34,303 nucleotides of DNA from Flavobacteriaceae bacterium. Lineage in GTDB: Bacteria; Bacteroidota; Bacteroidia; Flavobacteriales; Flavobacteriaceae. This document shows positions 25,167-32,800 of the stretch, one piece after another (within the stretch, counting starts at the first letter, position 1; each line of letters begins with the position of its first letter). The stretch covers positions 1 to 34,303 of the forward strand of contig JAAZVG010000003.1 in NCBI GenBank assembly GCA_018623655.1, read 5' to 3'. The position numbers were made by a program, and so were the translations under genes. Below the pieces are notes generated by a model. That model had not been told where the DNA came from. It made no database searches and saw nothing but the letters and a program-made list of their open reading frames with translations.

Positions 25167-25913
25167 TTATAAAACTTTTGCTTCTTTGTGTAATAATTCG
25201 ATTAACTGATCAATATTGGCTTCATCTACTAGAGTTATCGCCCCCTTTGAATCAGGTTTTTCAAACGACAGGTCTTCGGTTAATGTTTCAAGACTGGAGG
25301 GTGTAATTATTTCAAGAGGTTTGGTTCTAGCAGACATAATGCCTCTCATATTGGGTATTTTCAGGTCACTTTCTTCAACTAAGCCTTTTTGAGCACCAAC
25401 AACCAGTGGGAGTTGAGTTTCTAAGGTCTCACTTCCGCCATCGATTTCTCTAGTTGCAGTAGCCTTGTTGCCATCGACAGTTAGACTAGTACAGGTATTA
25501 ATAAAGGCGAAGTTGCAATGGTTCGCAATTAATCCTGGTACCATATTGCCGTTGTAATCAATGGATTCTCGCCCGCAAATGACTAGATCGTAATGTTCTG
25601 TTTTGATATGCTCGCTAAGCGTGTTGGCAACTAAGAAACCATCTAACGGGTGGGTGTTTATACGAAATGCTTTATCAGCGCCGATTGCTAAGGCTTTTCT
25701 CATAATCGGTTCAACACTTGCCTCGCCTACGGTTGCTATATGCACTTCTGCACCTTGTTGTTCTTTGAACCATACGGCACGCGTAAGACCGAACTCGTCA
25801 TTGGGATTAATTACAAATTGAACCCCACCGGTGTCAAAAGACTTTTGATCTGCGGTAAAGTTAATTTTTGAAGTAGTGTCGGGAACGGCACTTATACAAA
25901 CGAGAATTTTCAT
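25167..25913 (-). CDS. etfB: Electron transfer flavoprotein beta subunit
   Basis: From ATG 25913 the product is 248 residues starting MKILVCISAVPDTTSKINF, the usual ETF-beta start. The track start (25934) falls inside the -7 promoter element and is rejected. Landmarks: FVINPNDEFGLTRAVWFKE, the AMP-binding region DLVICGRESIDYNGNMVPGLIANH, and LPLVVGAQKGLVEESDLKIPNMRGIMSARTKPLE. It forms the ETF heterodimer with EtfA next door and serves fatty acid and amino acid oxidation. It is divergent from pdhB with facing promoters. Confidence 0.96.
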   Translation of the reverse strand: MKILVCISAVPDTTSKINFTADQKSFDTGGVQFVINPNDEFGLTRAVWFKEQQGAEVHIATVGEASVEPIMRKALAIGADKAFRINTHPLDGFLVANTLSEHIKTEHYDLVICGRESIDYNGNMVPGLIANHCNFAFINTCTSLTVDGNKATATREIDGGSETLETQLPLVVGAQKGLVEESDLKIPNMRGIMSARTKPLEIITPSSLETLTEDLSFEKPDSKGAITLVDEANIDQLIELLHKEAKVL

Positions 25914-25931
25914 GCGATTTATGACTTTCTT

Positions 25932-25939
25932 CAAAGATA
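25932..25939 (-). promoter_or_regulatory. Bacteroidota -7 element for etfBA
   Basis: The minus strand reads TATCTTTG, a perfect TAnnTTTG match, 18 bases before the chosen etfB ATG at 25913. It overlaps the ATG at 25934 used in the ORF track, which argues for the downstream start. Confidence 0.6.
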
Positions 25940-26015
25940 CTTAAAAGTTCAAAATACTATGCATGCATAATAAATTTATTACGCATTTCTAAGCTTTATT
26001 AAGCGTGAAAAGTTT

Positions 26016-26023
26016 TAAATTTG
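26016..26023 (+). promoter_or_regulatory. Bacteroidota -7 element for pdhB
   Basis: TAAATTTG is a perfect TAnnTTTG match, 23 bases before the pdhB ATG at 26047 and downstream of the track start at 26005. I see no clear -33 TTG. Confidence 0.6.
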
Positions 26024-26046
26024 CGCCTCAAGAACAAACGAAATCA

Positions 26047-27027
26047 ATGAAAACGATTCAATTTAGAGAGGCGATTGCCGAAGCGATGACTGAAGAGATG
26101 CGTCGTGATGAGAGTATCTATTTGATGGGTGAAGAGGTTGCCGAGTACAACGGTGCCTATAAAGCTTCTAAAGGAATGCTCGATGAATTTGGACCTAAGC
26201 GAGTGATTGATACGCCTATTTCTGAAATGGGATTTGCTGGCATTGGGGTAGGTTCTGCCATGAATGGAAACCGTCCGATTATTGAGTTCATGACCTTTAA
26301 CTTTTCGCTCGTAGGTATCGATCAGATCATTAATAATGCTGCTAAGATGCGTCAGATGTCTGGTGGACAATTTAATATCCCGATCGTTTTTAGAGGTCCT
26401 ACAGCTTCTGCCGGTCAATTAGCTGCGACTCACTCTCAGGCATTTGAGAGTTGGTATGCGAACTGTCCTGGTCTTAAGGTGGTGGTTCCTTCGAATCCTG
26501 CCGATGCAAAAGGATTATTAAAGTCTGCAATTCGAGATGAGGATCCTGTAATTTTTATGGAATCTGAGCAGATGTATGGAGATAAAGGTGAAGTGCCAGA
26601 AGGAGAGTACCTTATCCCATTAGGAGTCGCGGATATTAAGAGAGAAGGAACAGATGTGACTCTGGTTTCTTTTGGTAAGATTATCAAAGAGGCCTACAAG
26701 GCTGCAGACCGTCTCGCTGAAGAGGGAATCTCGGTGGAGGTTATCGATCTTAGAACGATCCGACCAATGGATCACGCTACCATAATTAATTCGGTTAAGA
26801 AGACGAATCGTTTAGTGATTTTAGAAGAAGCTTGGCCATTTGGTAATATAGCAACTGAAATCATTTATCAAGTTCAAGATCAAGCCTTTGACTACCTTGA
26901 TGCCCCAATAGTTAAATTAAATACTGCTGACACCCCTGCACCTTATTCCCCGGTTCTTTTGAAAGAATGGTTGCCGAATGAAGACGATGTGGTAAAGGCT
27001 GTAAAAAAGGTTCTTTATAGAAACTAA
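26047..27027 (+). CDS. pdhB: Pyruvate dehydrogenase E1 component, beta subunit
   Basis: ATG 26047 gives 326 residues beginning MKTIQFREAIAEAMTEEMRRD, as in homologues; the GTG at 26005 lies upstream of the promoter. TPISEMGFAGIGVGSAMNG (thiamine diphosphate contact region with the conserved Glu), PIIEFMTFNF and RGPTASAGQLAATHSQAFESWYANCPGLKVVVPSNPADAKGLLKSAI are family hallmarks, and ILEEAWPFGNIATEI belongs to the C-terminal transketolase domain. It pairs with an E1 alpha subunit to decarboxylate pyruvate, but no pdhA or E2/E3 gene is in the window. It is monocistronic, with its own promoter and terminator. Confidence 0.95.
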   Translation: MKTIQFREAIAEAMTEEMRRDESIYLMGEEVAEYNGAYKASKGMLDEFGPKRVIDTPISEMGFAGIGVGSAMNGNRPIIEFMTFNFSLVGIDQIINNAAKMRQMSGGQFNIPIVFRGPTASAGQLAATHSQAFESWYANCPGLKVVVPSNPADAKGLLKSAIRDEDPVIFMESEQMYGDKGEVPEGEYLIPLGVADIKREGTDVTLVSFGKIIKEAYKAADRLAEEGISVEVIDLRTIRPMDHATIINSVKKTNRLVILEEAWPFGNIATEIIYQVQDQAFDYLDAPIVKLNTADTPAPYSPVLLKEWLPNEDDVVKAVKKVLYRN

Positions 27028-27051
27028 TTCAATCATTTGATCGTAATAAAA

Positions 27052-27090
27052 CCTGCTCCCTATTTCTAATGAATAGAAAGCGGGTTTTTT
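27052..27090 (+). terminator. Intrinsic terminator of pdhB
   Basis: CCTGC (27052-27056) pairs with GCGGG (27080-27084, one G-U pair) and the inner CTATT with AATAG. A small internal loop separates the two helices, and six T follow. Confidence 0.75.
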
Positions 27091-27149
27091 AAATACTTCG
27101 AATTGGCGATTCGTTGACAATTCGTTCTTATCATATAGGTAGTTTTTAC

Positions 27150-27157
27150 TACTTTTG
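27150..27157 (+). promoter_or_regulatory. Bacteroidota -7 element for hppA
   Basis: TACTTTTG is a perfect TAnnTTTG match. The start site would be near 27163, giving an AT-rich leader of about 34 bases. No clear -33 TTG at the preferred distance. Confidence 0.6.
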
Positions 27158-27196
27158 CCCGCATTAACCAATATTATTTAATTAATCATAATTAAT

Positions 27197-29569
27197 ATGG
27201 AGGCATTAATACCTTATTTATGGGCTTTCGGAATCGTAGGCCTGATCTATGTGTTTGTGAAAAACGCCTGGGTTTCGAAACAAGAAGTAGGAGATGAAAA
27301 AATGGCACGTATTGCCAAGAATATTGCCGATGGTGCAATGTCATTCCTAAAAGCTGAGTACAAGATTTTATCAGTGTTTGTCGCTGCTGTTGCCGTTCTT
27401 CTCTTTTTTAAAGGACAGAATGAAGCAGGATCAAACGGTTTAGTTGCCGTGTCATTTATCGTTGGTGCGATTTGTTCTGCACTTGCTGGATTTATTGGGA
27501 TGCGTGTTGCTACTAAAGCAAATGTTAGAACCACTAACGCTGCTCGTACATCACTTCCCAAAGCACTTGAAGTAGCATTTGCAGGAGGTTCTGTAATGGG
27601 GCTTGGTGTTGTTGGTTTAGGAGTAGCAGGTTTAGGAATTCTATTCACAGTATACAGTGCTCAAGGTTGGGGAATTGATGAGGTACTTAACGTTCTTTCA
27701 GGATTCTCACTCGGAGCTTCTTCTATCGCATTATTCGCCCGTGTTGGTGGTGGTATTTACACTAAAGCTGCTGACGTTGGAGCTGACCTTGTAGGTAAAG
27801 TTGAAGCAGGTATTCCTGAAGACCACCCTCTTAACCCTGCTACGATTGCAGATAACGTCGGTGATAATGTAGGTGATGTAGCTGGTATGGGAGCTGACCT
27901 TTTTGAGTCTTATGTTGGTTCGATTATTGGTACAATGGTATTAGGTGCTGCATTTGCAGACGGGGATGATTTTGCAAGTTCTTTTAATGGGTTAGGCGCA
28001 GTATACCTTCCATTAGCTCTTGCCGCTGCCGGTATCATTATGTCAATTATCGGTACATTCTTCGTAAGAGTAAAAGAAGGAGGAAATCCTCAAACAGCTC
28101 TTAATCTTGGTGAATTTGGTTCAGCAGGTTTGATGCTTGTTGTTTCATACTTCTTAATCAATGAAATGTTGCCTGAGTCTTGGGTTTTTGAATCAACAAC
28201 GTATACCTCTATGGGTGTATTTTGGGCAACTATTGCAGGTCTTGTAGCTGGTCTTCTTGTAGGTAAGGTTACAGAATACTATACAGGTACAGGTACGAAG
28301 CCGGTAAATTCAATTGTCCGTCAATCTGAAACAGGTTCAGCAACTAACATCATTGCTGGTTTAGGAGTGGGTATGATGTCGACTGCTATTCCAATTATTT
28401 TAATTGCTGCCGCGATCTTAGTTTCACATCATTTTGCCGGTCTTTACGGTATAGCAATTGCTGCAGTAGGTATGCTTGCTAATACAGGGATTCAGCTAGC
28501 TGTCGATGCTTATGGTCCTATTTCAGACAACGCAGGTGGAATCGCCGAGATGGCTGAACTTCCTTCTGAAGTTCGTGAGCGTACCGATACCCTTGATGCT
28601 GTTGGTAATACTACCGCCGCTATTGGTAAAGGTTTTGCGATTGCTTCGGCTGCACTTACAGCATTAGCGTTATTCGCTGCCTTTATGCAAACAGCAAAAG
28701 TTAAGGCAATTGACGTCTCTGAGCCTACAATTATGGCAGGCCTTTTAGTTGGAGCTATGCTTCCGTTTGTATTCTCTGCACTTTCTATGAATGCAGTAGG
28801 TCGTGCGGCTATGGCGATGATCGAAGAAGTTCGTCGTCAATTTAAAGATATTCCCGCTCTAAAAGCGGCATTAGAAGTAATGCGCAAGTACGATTCAGAT
28901 CTTTCAAAAGCTTCTGCTGCGGATCGTAAGGTTTTCGATGCTGCTGACGGTGTTGCTGAATACGATAAGTGTGTTGCGATTTCTACTCAGGCATCTATCA
29001 AAGAAATGGTTATGCCAGGTCTACTAGCGATAATCGTTCCTGTTCTTGTAGGATTTTTAGGAGGAGCTGAAATGCTTGGGGGTCTTCTTGCGGGGGTTAC
29101 TGCCTCTGGAGTTCTAATGGCAATCTTCCAGTCAAATGCAGGTGGCGCTTGGGATAACGCCAAAAAAACGATCGAAAGTGAAGGCCGAAAGGGTAGTGAT
29201 GCTCACAAAGCCGCTGTTGTTGGTGATACAGTAGGTGATCCATTTAAGGATACCTCTGGGCCATCATTAAATATTCTTCTGAAATTAATGTCTGTTGTGG
29301 CACTTGTAATTGCGCCGAGCTTGGTTAATCCAACAGAAACTGCTTACGCTGAAGCTGCAACTGCACAAGAGGTTCGAAAAGAAATTTCTGTAAATGTTCA
29401 GACTTCTTCTGAAGAAGGAGTTGAGGTTTCAGTGATTACTTCAGAGACTACTAATGGAGAAACAACTACTACTGAAGTAGCTTATGCTGGGTCTGATCTT
29501 GATGAGGTTATGAAAGAGGTTAGAGCGAATCATCCAGAGGTTACTATTAAAAAACATACTCAGGAGTAA
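27197..29569 (+). CDS. hppA: K+-dependent membrane-bound pyrophosphatase (ion pump) with C-terminal extension
   Basis: This 790-residue membrane pump couples pyrophosphate hydrolysis to transport of H+ and/or Na+. The signature is [58 protein letters not shown] (185-241), with the Mg-PPi binding Asp residues. [13 protein letters not shown] (470-482) has Ala/Gly at the positions that are Lys/Thr in K+-independent enzymes, placing it in the K+-dependent class, which includes Na+ pumps. [19 protein letters not shown] (674-692) is the third conserved block. After the last membrane helix comes a hydrophilic tail of about 78 residues (713-790), rich in Thr, Glu and Val, which minimal family members lack. 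Monocistronic with promoter and terminator. Confidence 0.95.
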   Translation: MEALIPYLWAFGIVGLIYVFVKNAWVSKQEVGDEKMARIAKNIADGAMSFLKAEYKILSVFVAAVAVLLFFKGQNEAGSNGLVAVSFIVGAICSALAGFIGMRVATKANVRTTNAARTSLPKALEVAFAGGSVMGLGVVGLGVAGLGILFTVYSAQGWGIDEVLNVLSGFSLGASSIALFARVGGGIYTKAADVGADLVGKVEAGIPEDHPLNPATIADNVGDNVGDVAGMGADLFESYVGSIIGTMVLGAAFADGDDFASSFNGLGAVYLPLALAAAGIIMSIIGTFFVRVKEGGNPQTALNLGEFGSAGLMLVVSYFLINEMLPESWVFESTTYTSMGVFWATIAGLVAGLLVGKVTEYYTGTGTKPVNSIVRQSETGSATNIIAGLGVGMMSTAIPIILIAAAILVSHHFAGLYGIAIAAVGMLANTGIQLAVDAYGPISDNAGGIAEMAELPSEVRERTDTLDAVGNTTAAIGKGFAIASAALTALALFAAFMQTAKVKAIDVSEPTIMAGLLVGAMLPFVFSALSMNAVGRAAMAMIEEVRRQFKDIPALKAALEVMRKYDSDLSKASAADRKVFDAADGVAEYDKCVAISTQASIKEMVMPGLLAIIVPVLVGFLGGAEMLGGLLAGVTASGVLMAIFQSNAGGAWDNAKKTIESEGRKGSDAHKAAVVGDTVGDPFKDTSGPSLNILLKLMSVVALVIAPSLVNPTETAYAEAATAQEVRKEISVNVQTSSEEGVEVSVITSETTNGETTTTEVAYAGSDLDEVMKEVRANHPEVTIKKHTQE

Positions 29570-29589
29570 GAGATTTGATTATAGCCTGT

Positions 29590-29622
29590 AAAAAAGCCTG
29601 CTAATCTTAGCAGGCTTTTTTA
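29590..29622. terminator. Bidirectional intrinsic terminator between hppA and dNK
   Basis: AAAAAGCCTGCTA and TAGCAGGCTTTTT form a 13-pair stem with a short ATC-type loop, flanked by A-run and T-run, so it can stop transcription from both converging genes. Confidence 0.9.
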
Positions 29623-29647
29623 TTTATTAATAACGGTAAACCAAGTT

Positions 29648-30262
29648 TTAGAATAGGCCGTTGAGTTCTGCATCGATTCGATTTACAATACTTCCAAGGT
29701 CTTCTGGCTTATCTACAAAATCTAAATCATCAACATCGAAAATAAGCAGTTTACCTTTATCGTATCCCTTTATCCAATCTTCATATCGCTCATTAAGACG
29801 ATTCAAATAATCAATTGAAATTCCGTTTTCGTAAGAACGACCTCTCTTGTGGATTTGTTTCACTAGGTTAGGAATTGAACTTCTTAGGTAGATTAGCAAA
29901 TCAGGTGGTGCAACAAAAGATTCCATTAAATCAAATAAACTCTTATAGTTTTCAAAGTCGCGCCCAGTCATTAGACCCATATCATGCAAGTTCGGTGCAA
30001 AGATGAAAGCATCCTCGTAGATTGTGCGATCTTGAATGACACTTTTTCCACTTTCTCGAATTGCCGAGATTTGTTTGAATCTAGTATTCAAAAAGTAAAT
30101 CTGTAAATTAAAGCTCCAACGTTCCATTTTGGTGTAGAAATCGTCTAGATAAGGATTGGTAATTACCTCCTCAAACTGCGGTTCCCATTTAAAATGCTTA
30201 GCAAGTAGACTCGTAAGTGTAGTTTTTCCGGCTCCAATATTACCGGCGATAGCAATATGCAT
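29648..30262 (-). CDS. Deoxynucleoside kinase, stand-alone
   Basis: This 204-residue kinase phosphorylates deoxynucleosides for dNTP salvage. P-loop GNIGAGKTT (7-15), FEEVITNPYL (30-39, catalytic Glu), VIQDRTIYEDAFIF (75-88, the DRT variant of the DRS motif) and lid KRGRSYE (139-145) are all intact. It is a canonical member of the deoxyadenosine/deoxyguanosine/deoxycytidine kinase family; the preferred base cannot be told. It differs from the kinase half of the HPPK fusion at 2180-3352, notably in the DRT motif. Convergent with hppA, divergent from metK; on the minus strand a weak TATCTTG lies just upstream. Confidence 0.93.
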   Translation of the reverse strand: MHIAIAGNIGAGKTTLTSLLAKHFKWEPQFEEVITNPYLDDFYTKMERWSFNLQIYFLNTRFKQISAIRESGKSVIQDRTIYEDAFIFAPNLHDMGLMTGRDFENYKSLFDLMESFVAPPDLLIYLRSSIPNLVKQIHKRGRSYENGISIDYLNRLNERYEDWIKGYDKGKLLIFDVDDLDFVDKPEDLGSIVNRIDAELNGLF

Positions 30263-30333
30263 CCTGTTTTTATTTTTTGGAAATGAACCTCAAGATAAGA
30301 ATATCTTTCCTGTTTAGTGTTATAAAATAAGTG

Positions 30334-30341
30334 TACTTTTG
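30334..30341 (+). promoter_or_regulatory. Bacteroidota -7 element for metK
   Basis: TACTTTTG is a perfect TAnnTTTG match. A start site 6-9 bases downstream would fall near 30348, almost exactly where the riboswitch-like fold begins, leaving a leader of about 128 bases before metK. Confidence 0.65.
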
Positions 30342-30350
30342 TAGTCTATT

Positions 30351-30400
30351 TGAGGAAAAATTTGAACTGATTGCAACCTCTTAAAAAATGCTAAAGCAGT
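30351..30400 (+). ncRNA. Probable SAM-II (SAM-alpha) riboswitch in the metK leader
   Basis: The segment fits the small SAM-II pseudoknot. P1: GAGG (30352-30355) with CCTC (30377-30380). The 21-base loop between them ends in the conserved GATTGCAA block (30369-30376). After P1 comes an A-rich joining strand, then the conserved GCTAAA (30390-30395). The pseudoknot P2 is formed by ACTG (30366-30369) in the loop with CAGT (30397-30400). UUGCAA just before the P1 3' strand and GCUAAA just before the P2 3' strand are hallmark positions as I remember them from marine SAM-II examples. The location before SAM synthetase, and the coincidence with the predicted transcript start, support the call. P1 is short (4 bp). 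Confidence 0.75.
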
Positions 30401-30474
30401 ATTCGTGTCTAAATAGCCCGTAGTGCTCTAGCTTCTTTTTCGGTTTTGTAATCTTCTGAATTAAAGAGACGAAT
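30401..30474 (+). promoter_or_regulatory. Possible expression platform: long-range pairing that covers the metK start region
   Basis: ATTCGTGTCT (30401-30410), directly after the pseudoknot, can pair with AGAGACGAAT (30465-30474), directly before the ATG, with nine of ten positions matching. Closing this helix would occlude the ribosome landing site. How SAM binding would shift this pairing is not clear from the sequence. Confidence 0.4.
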
Positions 30475-30475
30475 T

Positions 30476-31747
30476 ATGTCATATTTATTTACATCAGAGT
30501 CGGTTAGTGAAGGACATCCTGACAAGATCGCCGATCAAATTAGCGATGCGCTATTAGATCACTTTTTGGCTTTTGATTCGCAAAGTAAGGTAGCTTGTGA
30601 AACACTTGTAACTACAGGTCAGGTGGTTTTGGCAGGCGAGGTGAAAAGCTCAACCTATTTAGATGTTCAATCGATAGCGCGTGGGGTAGTTAATAAGATC
30701 GGGTATACCAAAGGTGAATACATGTTTAGTGGTGATTCGTGCGGTGTTATCTCTCTTATTCATGAACAGAGTCAAGACATTAATAGAGGTGTTGATCGAA
30801 GCGCTCCAGAATCTCAAGGTGCAGGCGATCAAGGCATGATGTTCGGGTACGCGACTTCTGAAACTGAAGAGTATATGCCCCTGGCTCTTGTTATCTCACA
30901 TGAGATCTTAAAGGTACTTGCTGAATACCGTCGTGCTGCACATGAAGATTCGTCTAAACCGATGAATTATTTGCGCCCAGACGCGAAAGCTCAAGTCACT
31001 TTGCAGTATAACGACAACAATCAGCCGGAGCGAATTGACACCATCGTAGTATCTACCCAACATGACCCTTTTGACAATGAGCAAAACATGCTTAATCAGA
31101 TACGTACTGACATTGTCAATTACGTAATACCAGAAGTTAAGCAGAGAATGAGTGCTACGGTTCAGGCATTATTTACCGATGAAATCAACTATCACGTGAA
31201 CCCTACTGGTAAATTTGTTATTGGAGGTCCGCATGGTGACACCGGGTTAACGGGTCGTAAGATTATCGTTGATACTTACGGAGGTAAAGGCGCCCATGGT
31301 GGTGGAGCTTTTTCAGGAAAAGATCCTTCAAAAGTGGATCGATCTGCAGCCTATGCAGCACGGCATATTGCAAAGAATCTAGTAGCTGCAGGTGTAGCTT
31401 CTGAAGTACTTGTTCAATTGAGTTATGCTATTGGAGTGGCAGAACCTACCTCGGTGTTTATCGATACCTATGGAACGAATGCTACATCGTTTAGCGACGC
31501 AGAAATAGCTCAGAAAGTTTCAGAACGCTTTGATCTTACTCCATACGGAATAGAGACGCGGTTAAAGCTTCGTAATCCGATTTACAGCGAGACGGCCTCT
31601 TACGGTCATATGGGTAGAACTCCAAGGAAAGTGGTAAAGATCTTTGAATCACCATATAACGGTAAAGTTGCCCGTGAAGTTGAACTATTTACGTGGGAGA
31701 AACTTGATTTTATTGAATCCATGAAAGCGGTTTTTTTCGATAGTTAA
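30476..31747 (+). CDS. metK: S-adenosylmethionine synthetase
   Basis: This 423-residue enzyme makes SAM from methionine and ATP. Landmarks: [20 protein letters not shown] (9-28), [13 protein letters not shown] (family hexapeptide GAGDQG), [24 protein letters not shown], and [27 protein letters not shown] with the catalytic Lys and Asp of the phosphate-binding loop. All domains are complete. It is a single gene with its own promoter and a long structured leader; the probable SAM-II riboswitch there would give feedback control by its product. A weak hairpin with T-run follows the gene. Confidence 0.98.
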   Translation: MSYLFTSESVSEGHPDKIADQISDALLDHFLAFDSQSKVACETLVTTGQVVLAGEVKSSTYLDVQSIARGVVNKIGYTKGEYMFSGDSCGVISLIHEQSQDINRGVDRSAPESQGAGDQGMMFGYATSETEEYMPLALVISHEILKVLAEYRRAAHEDSSKPMNYLRPDAKAQVTLQYNDNNQPERIDTIVVSTQHDPFDNEQNMLNQIRTDIVNYVIPEVKQRMSATVQALFTDEINYHVNPTGKFVIGGPHGDTGLTGRKIIVDTYGGKGAHGGGAFSGKDPSKVDRSAAYAARHIAKNLVAAGVASEVLVQLSYAIGVAEPTSVFIDTYGTNATSFSDAEIAQKVSERFDLTPYGIETRLKLRNPIYSETASYGHMGRTPRKVVKIFESPYNGKVAREVELFTWEKLDFIESMKAVFFDS

Positions 31748-31791
31748 AAATCGAATCATTTCACCCTTTTTTGAATTATTTTGCTCCTATG

Positions 31792-31824
31792 TTTGGTTTT
31801 TACTAAACCTTTTCTGTAATTAGC
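31792..31824 (+). promoter_or_regulatory. Candidate promoter for the pheA leader
   Basis: TTTG (31792-31795), 21 bases, then TAATTAGC (31817-31824), an imperfect -7 element. The start site would fall near 31830, just before the leader peptide ATG at 31834. Support is positional; the -7 match is weak. Confidence 0.4.
31795..31813 (+). terminator. Weak terminator-like hairpin after metK
   Basis: GGTTT (31795-31799), loop of five, AAACC (31805-31809), then TTTT. The stem is short and AT-rich, so termination would be partial. It overlaps the -33-like TTTG of the pheA leader promoter by one base. Confidence 0.35.
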
Positions 31825-31833
31825 GCCGTTATT

Positions 31834-31896
31834 ATGAACAAGACACGCTTTTATAACGACTTTACTTACTTTAACTATTATCAGTTAGAGAGGTAG
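31834..31896 (+). CDS. Phe/Tyr-rich leader peptide of the pheA operon attenuator
   Basis: Too short for the ORF track: 20 codons from ATG 31834 to TAG, reading MNKTRFYNDFTYFNYYQLER. Seven of 20 residues are aromatic (3 Phe, 4 Tyr), with a dense run at codons 10-16. It sits between a candidate promoter and a terminator that ends at the pheA start codon. It is expected to be a sensor of charged Phe-tRNA and Tyr-tRNA rather than a functional protein. The two amino acids are exactly the products of the downstream operon (PheA for Phe, TyrA for Tyr). Confidence 0.85.
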   Translation: MNKTRFYNDFTYFNYYQLER

Positions 31897-31960
31897 GGGC
31901 TTGTCGTTATTTAACGTATCATTATATTAAAGTCCCGTTTTTCGGGACTTTTTTGTTTTT
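31853..31960 (+). promoter_or_regulatory. Ribosome-mediated transcription attenuator of the pheA operon
   Basis: Four segments can be read. Segment 1: ATAACGAC (31853-31860, leader codons 7-9). Segment 2: GGGGCTTGTCGTTAT (31896-31910, from the leader stop onward). Segment 3: AAAGTCCCG (31929-31937). Segment 4: CGGGACTTT (31943-31951), followed by a T-rich tract. 1:2 pairs ATAACGAC with GTCGTTAT (8 of 8). 2:3, the antiterminator, pairs GGGGCTT with AAGTCCC (7 pairs, one G-U). 3:4 is the terminator (9 pairs, TTTTT loop). A ribosome stalled at the Phe/Tyr run would cover segment 1, free segment 2 and favour 2:3. Confidence 0.85.
31929..31959 (+). terminator. Attenuator terminator directly before pheA
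   Basis: AAAGTCCCG and CGGGACTTT form a 9-pair stem with a TTTTT loop, followed by TTTGTTTTT. The pheA ATG is at 31961, one base past the T-tract. Confidence 0.9.
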
Positions 31961-32800
31961 ATGAAAAAAGTAGCCATACAAGGGGTCGACGGATCCAACC
32001 ATTACATCGTAGCAAAAGCTTTCTATCCAGAGGGAGTAAGTTTAAGTCACTGTTATTCTTTTACGATGCTTGCCGAACAATTGTCAAGCGGTGAAGTAGA
32101 TGAGGCTATTATGGCCATTGAAAATTCAATTGCCGGGGCTATATTACCGAATTACTCTTTGATTTATCAAAATGACTTTGAGATTTCAGCTGAGTCCTAT
32201 TTGAGTATCTCCCATAATCTAATGGCTCTGCCAGAGAGTACAATAGATGATATAAAGGAAGTGCGGTCACATCCTATGGCCTTACTCCAATGTGCAGCCT
32301 TTTTTCAAAATCACAAGTCAATACGACTTGTCGAAGATGATGACACGGCCTCAGTAGCAGCAAGAATTCAGGAATCCAATTTAAAAGGAGTGGCTGCTAT
32401 AGCACCAAAGGTGGCTGCTGAACGCTATAATCTAAAAATCTTGAGTCCAAATATTCAGACCTTGACGAATAATGCTACCCGTTTTGTAGTATTAAATAGA
32501 ACGAATAGCAAGTCTAAATCAGGGCAAATCAATAAAGCCTCTGTTCGCTTTGTAACAGGTCATAAGAGAGGAAGCCTAGCTACCATCCTTAATGTGCTTA
32601 GCGATTGTGATATGAATTTGACTAAAATTCAATCTTTGCCCATTGTCGAAACCCCTTGGAAATATGCTTTTTTTGTAGATGTCACTTTCGAGAAGGTTAA
32701 TGACTTTGAAAAGGCAGCGACGGCCTTATCTATTATGGCTGAGGAGTTTAAAGTGCTAGGTACTTATGAAAATCAACTCTTAAAAAGTGCTGACAAATGA
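31961..32800 (+). CDS. pheA: Prephenate dehydratase (stand-alone, with ACT domain)
   Basis: This 279-residue enzyme converts prephenate to phenylpyruvate, the committed step to phenylalanine. Catalytic domain motifs: IENSIAGAILPNY (53-65), VRSHPMALLQC (101-111), DDTASVA (127-133) and NATRFVVLNR with catalytic T173 (171-180). The ACT domain (about 194-275) normally binds Phe through GALV and ESRP motifs; here they read GSLA (204-207) and QSLP (224-227). There is no chorismate mutase domain. First gene after the attenuator; its stop overlaps the aminotransferase ATG (ATGA), so the genes are translationally coupled. Confidence 0.95.
   Translation: MKKVAIQGVDGSNHYIVAKAFYPEGVSLSHCYSFTMLAEQLSSGEVDEAIMAIENSIAGAILPNYSLIYQNDFEISAESYLSISHNLMALPESTIDDIKEVRSHPMALLQCAAFFQNHKSIRLVEDDDTASVAARIQESNLKGVAAIAPKVAAERYNLKILSPNIQTLTNNATRFVVLNRTNSKSKSGQINKASVRFVTGHKRGSLATILNVLSDCDMNLTKIQSLPIVETPWKYAFFVDVTFEKVNDFEKAATALSIMAEEFKVLGTYENQLLKSADK

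Noticed and set aside
26044-27027. pdhB without pdhA as a sign of gene loss
   Set aside because: E1 beta separated from the other subunits is, as far as I recall, a usual arrangement in Bacteroidota, and the gene is intact with its own promoter and terminator.
27178-27195. Inverted repeat TTAATTA-ATCA-TAATTAA directly before the hppA ATG
   Set aside because: Made only of A and T apart from the loop, in a very AT-rich leader; such repeats arise by chance and there is no partner structure.
27247-27648. 133-codon minus-strand ORF inside hppA
   Set aside because: Shadow frame of a strongly conserved gene; Pro/Thr/Ala-rich translation without recognisable domain.
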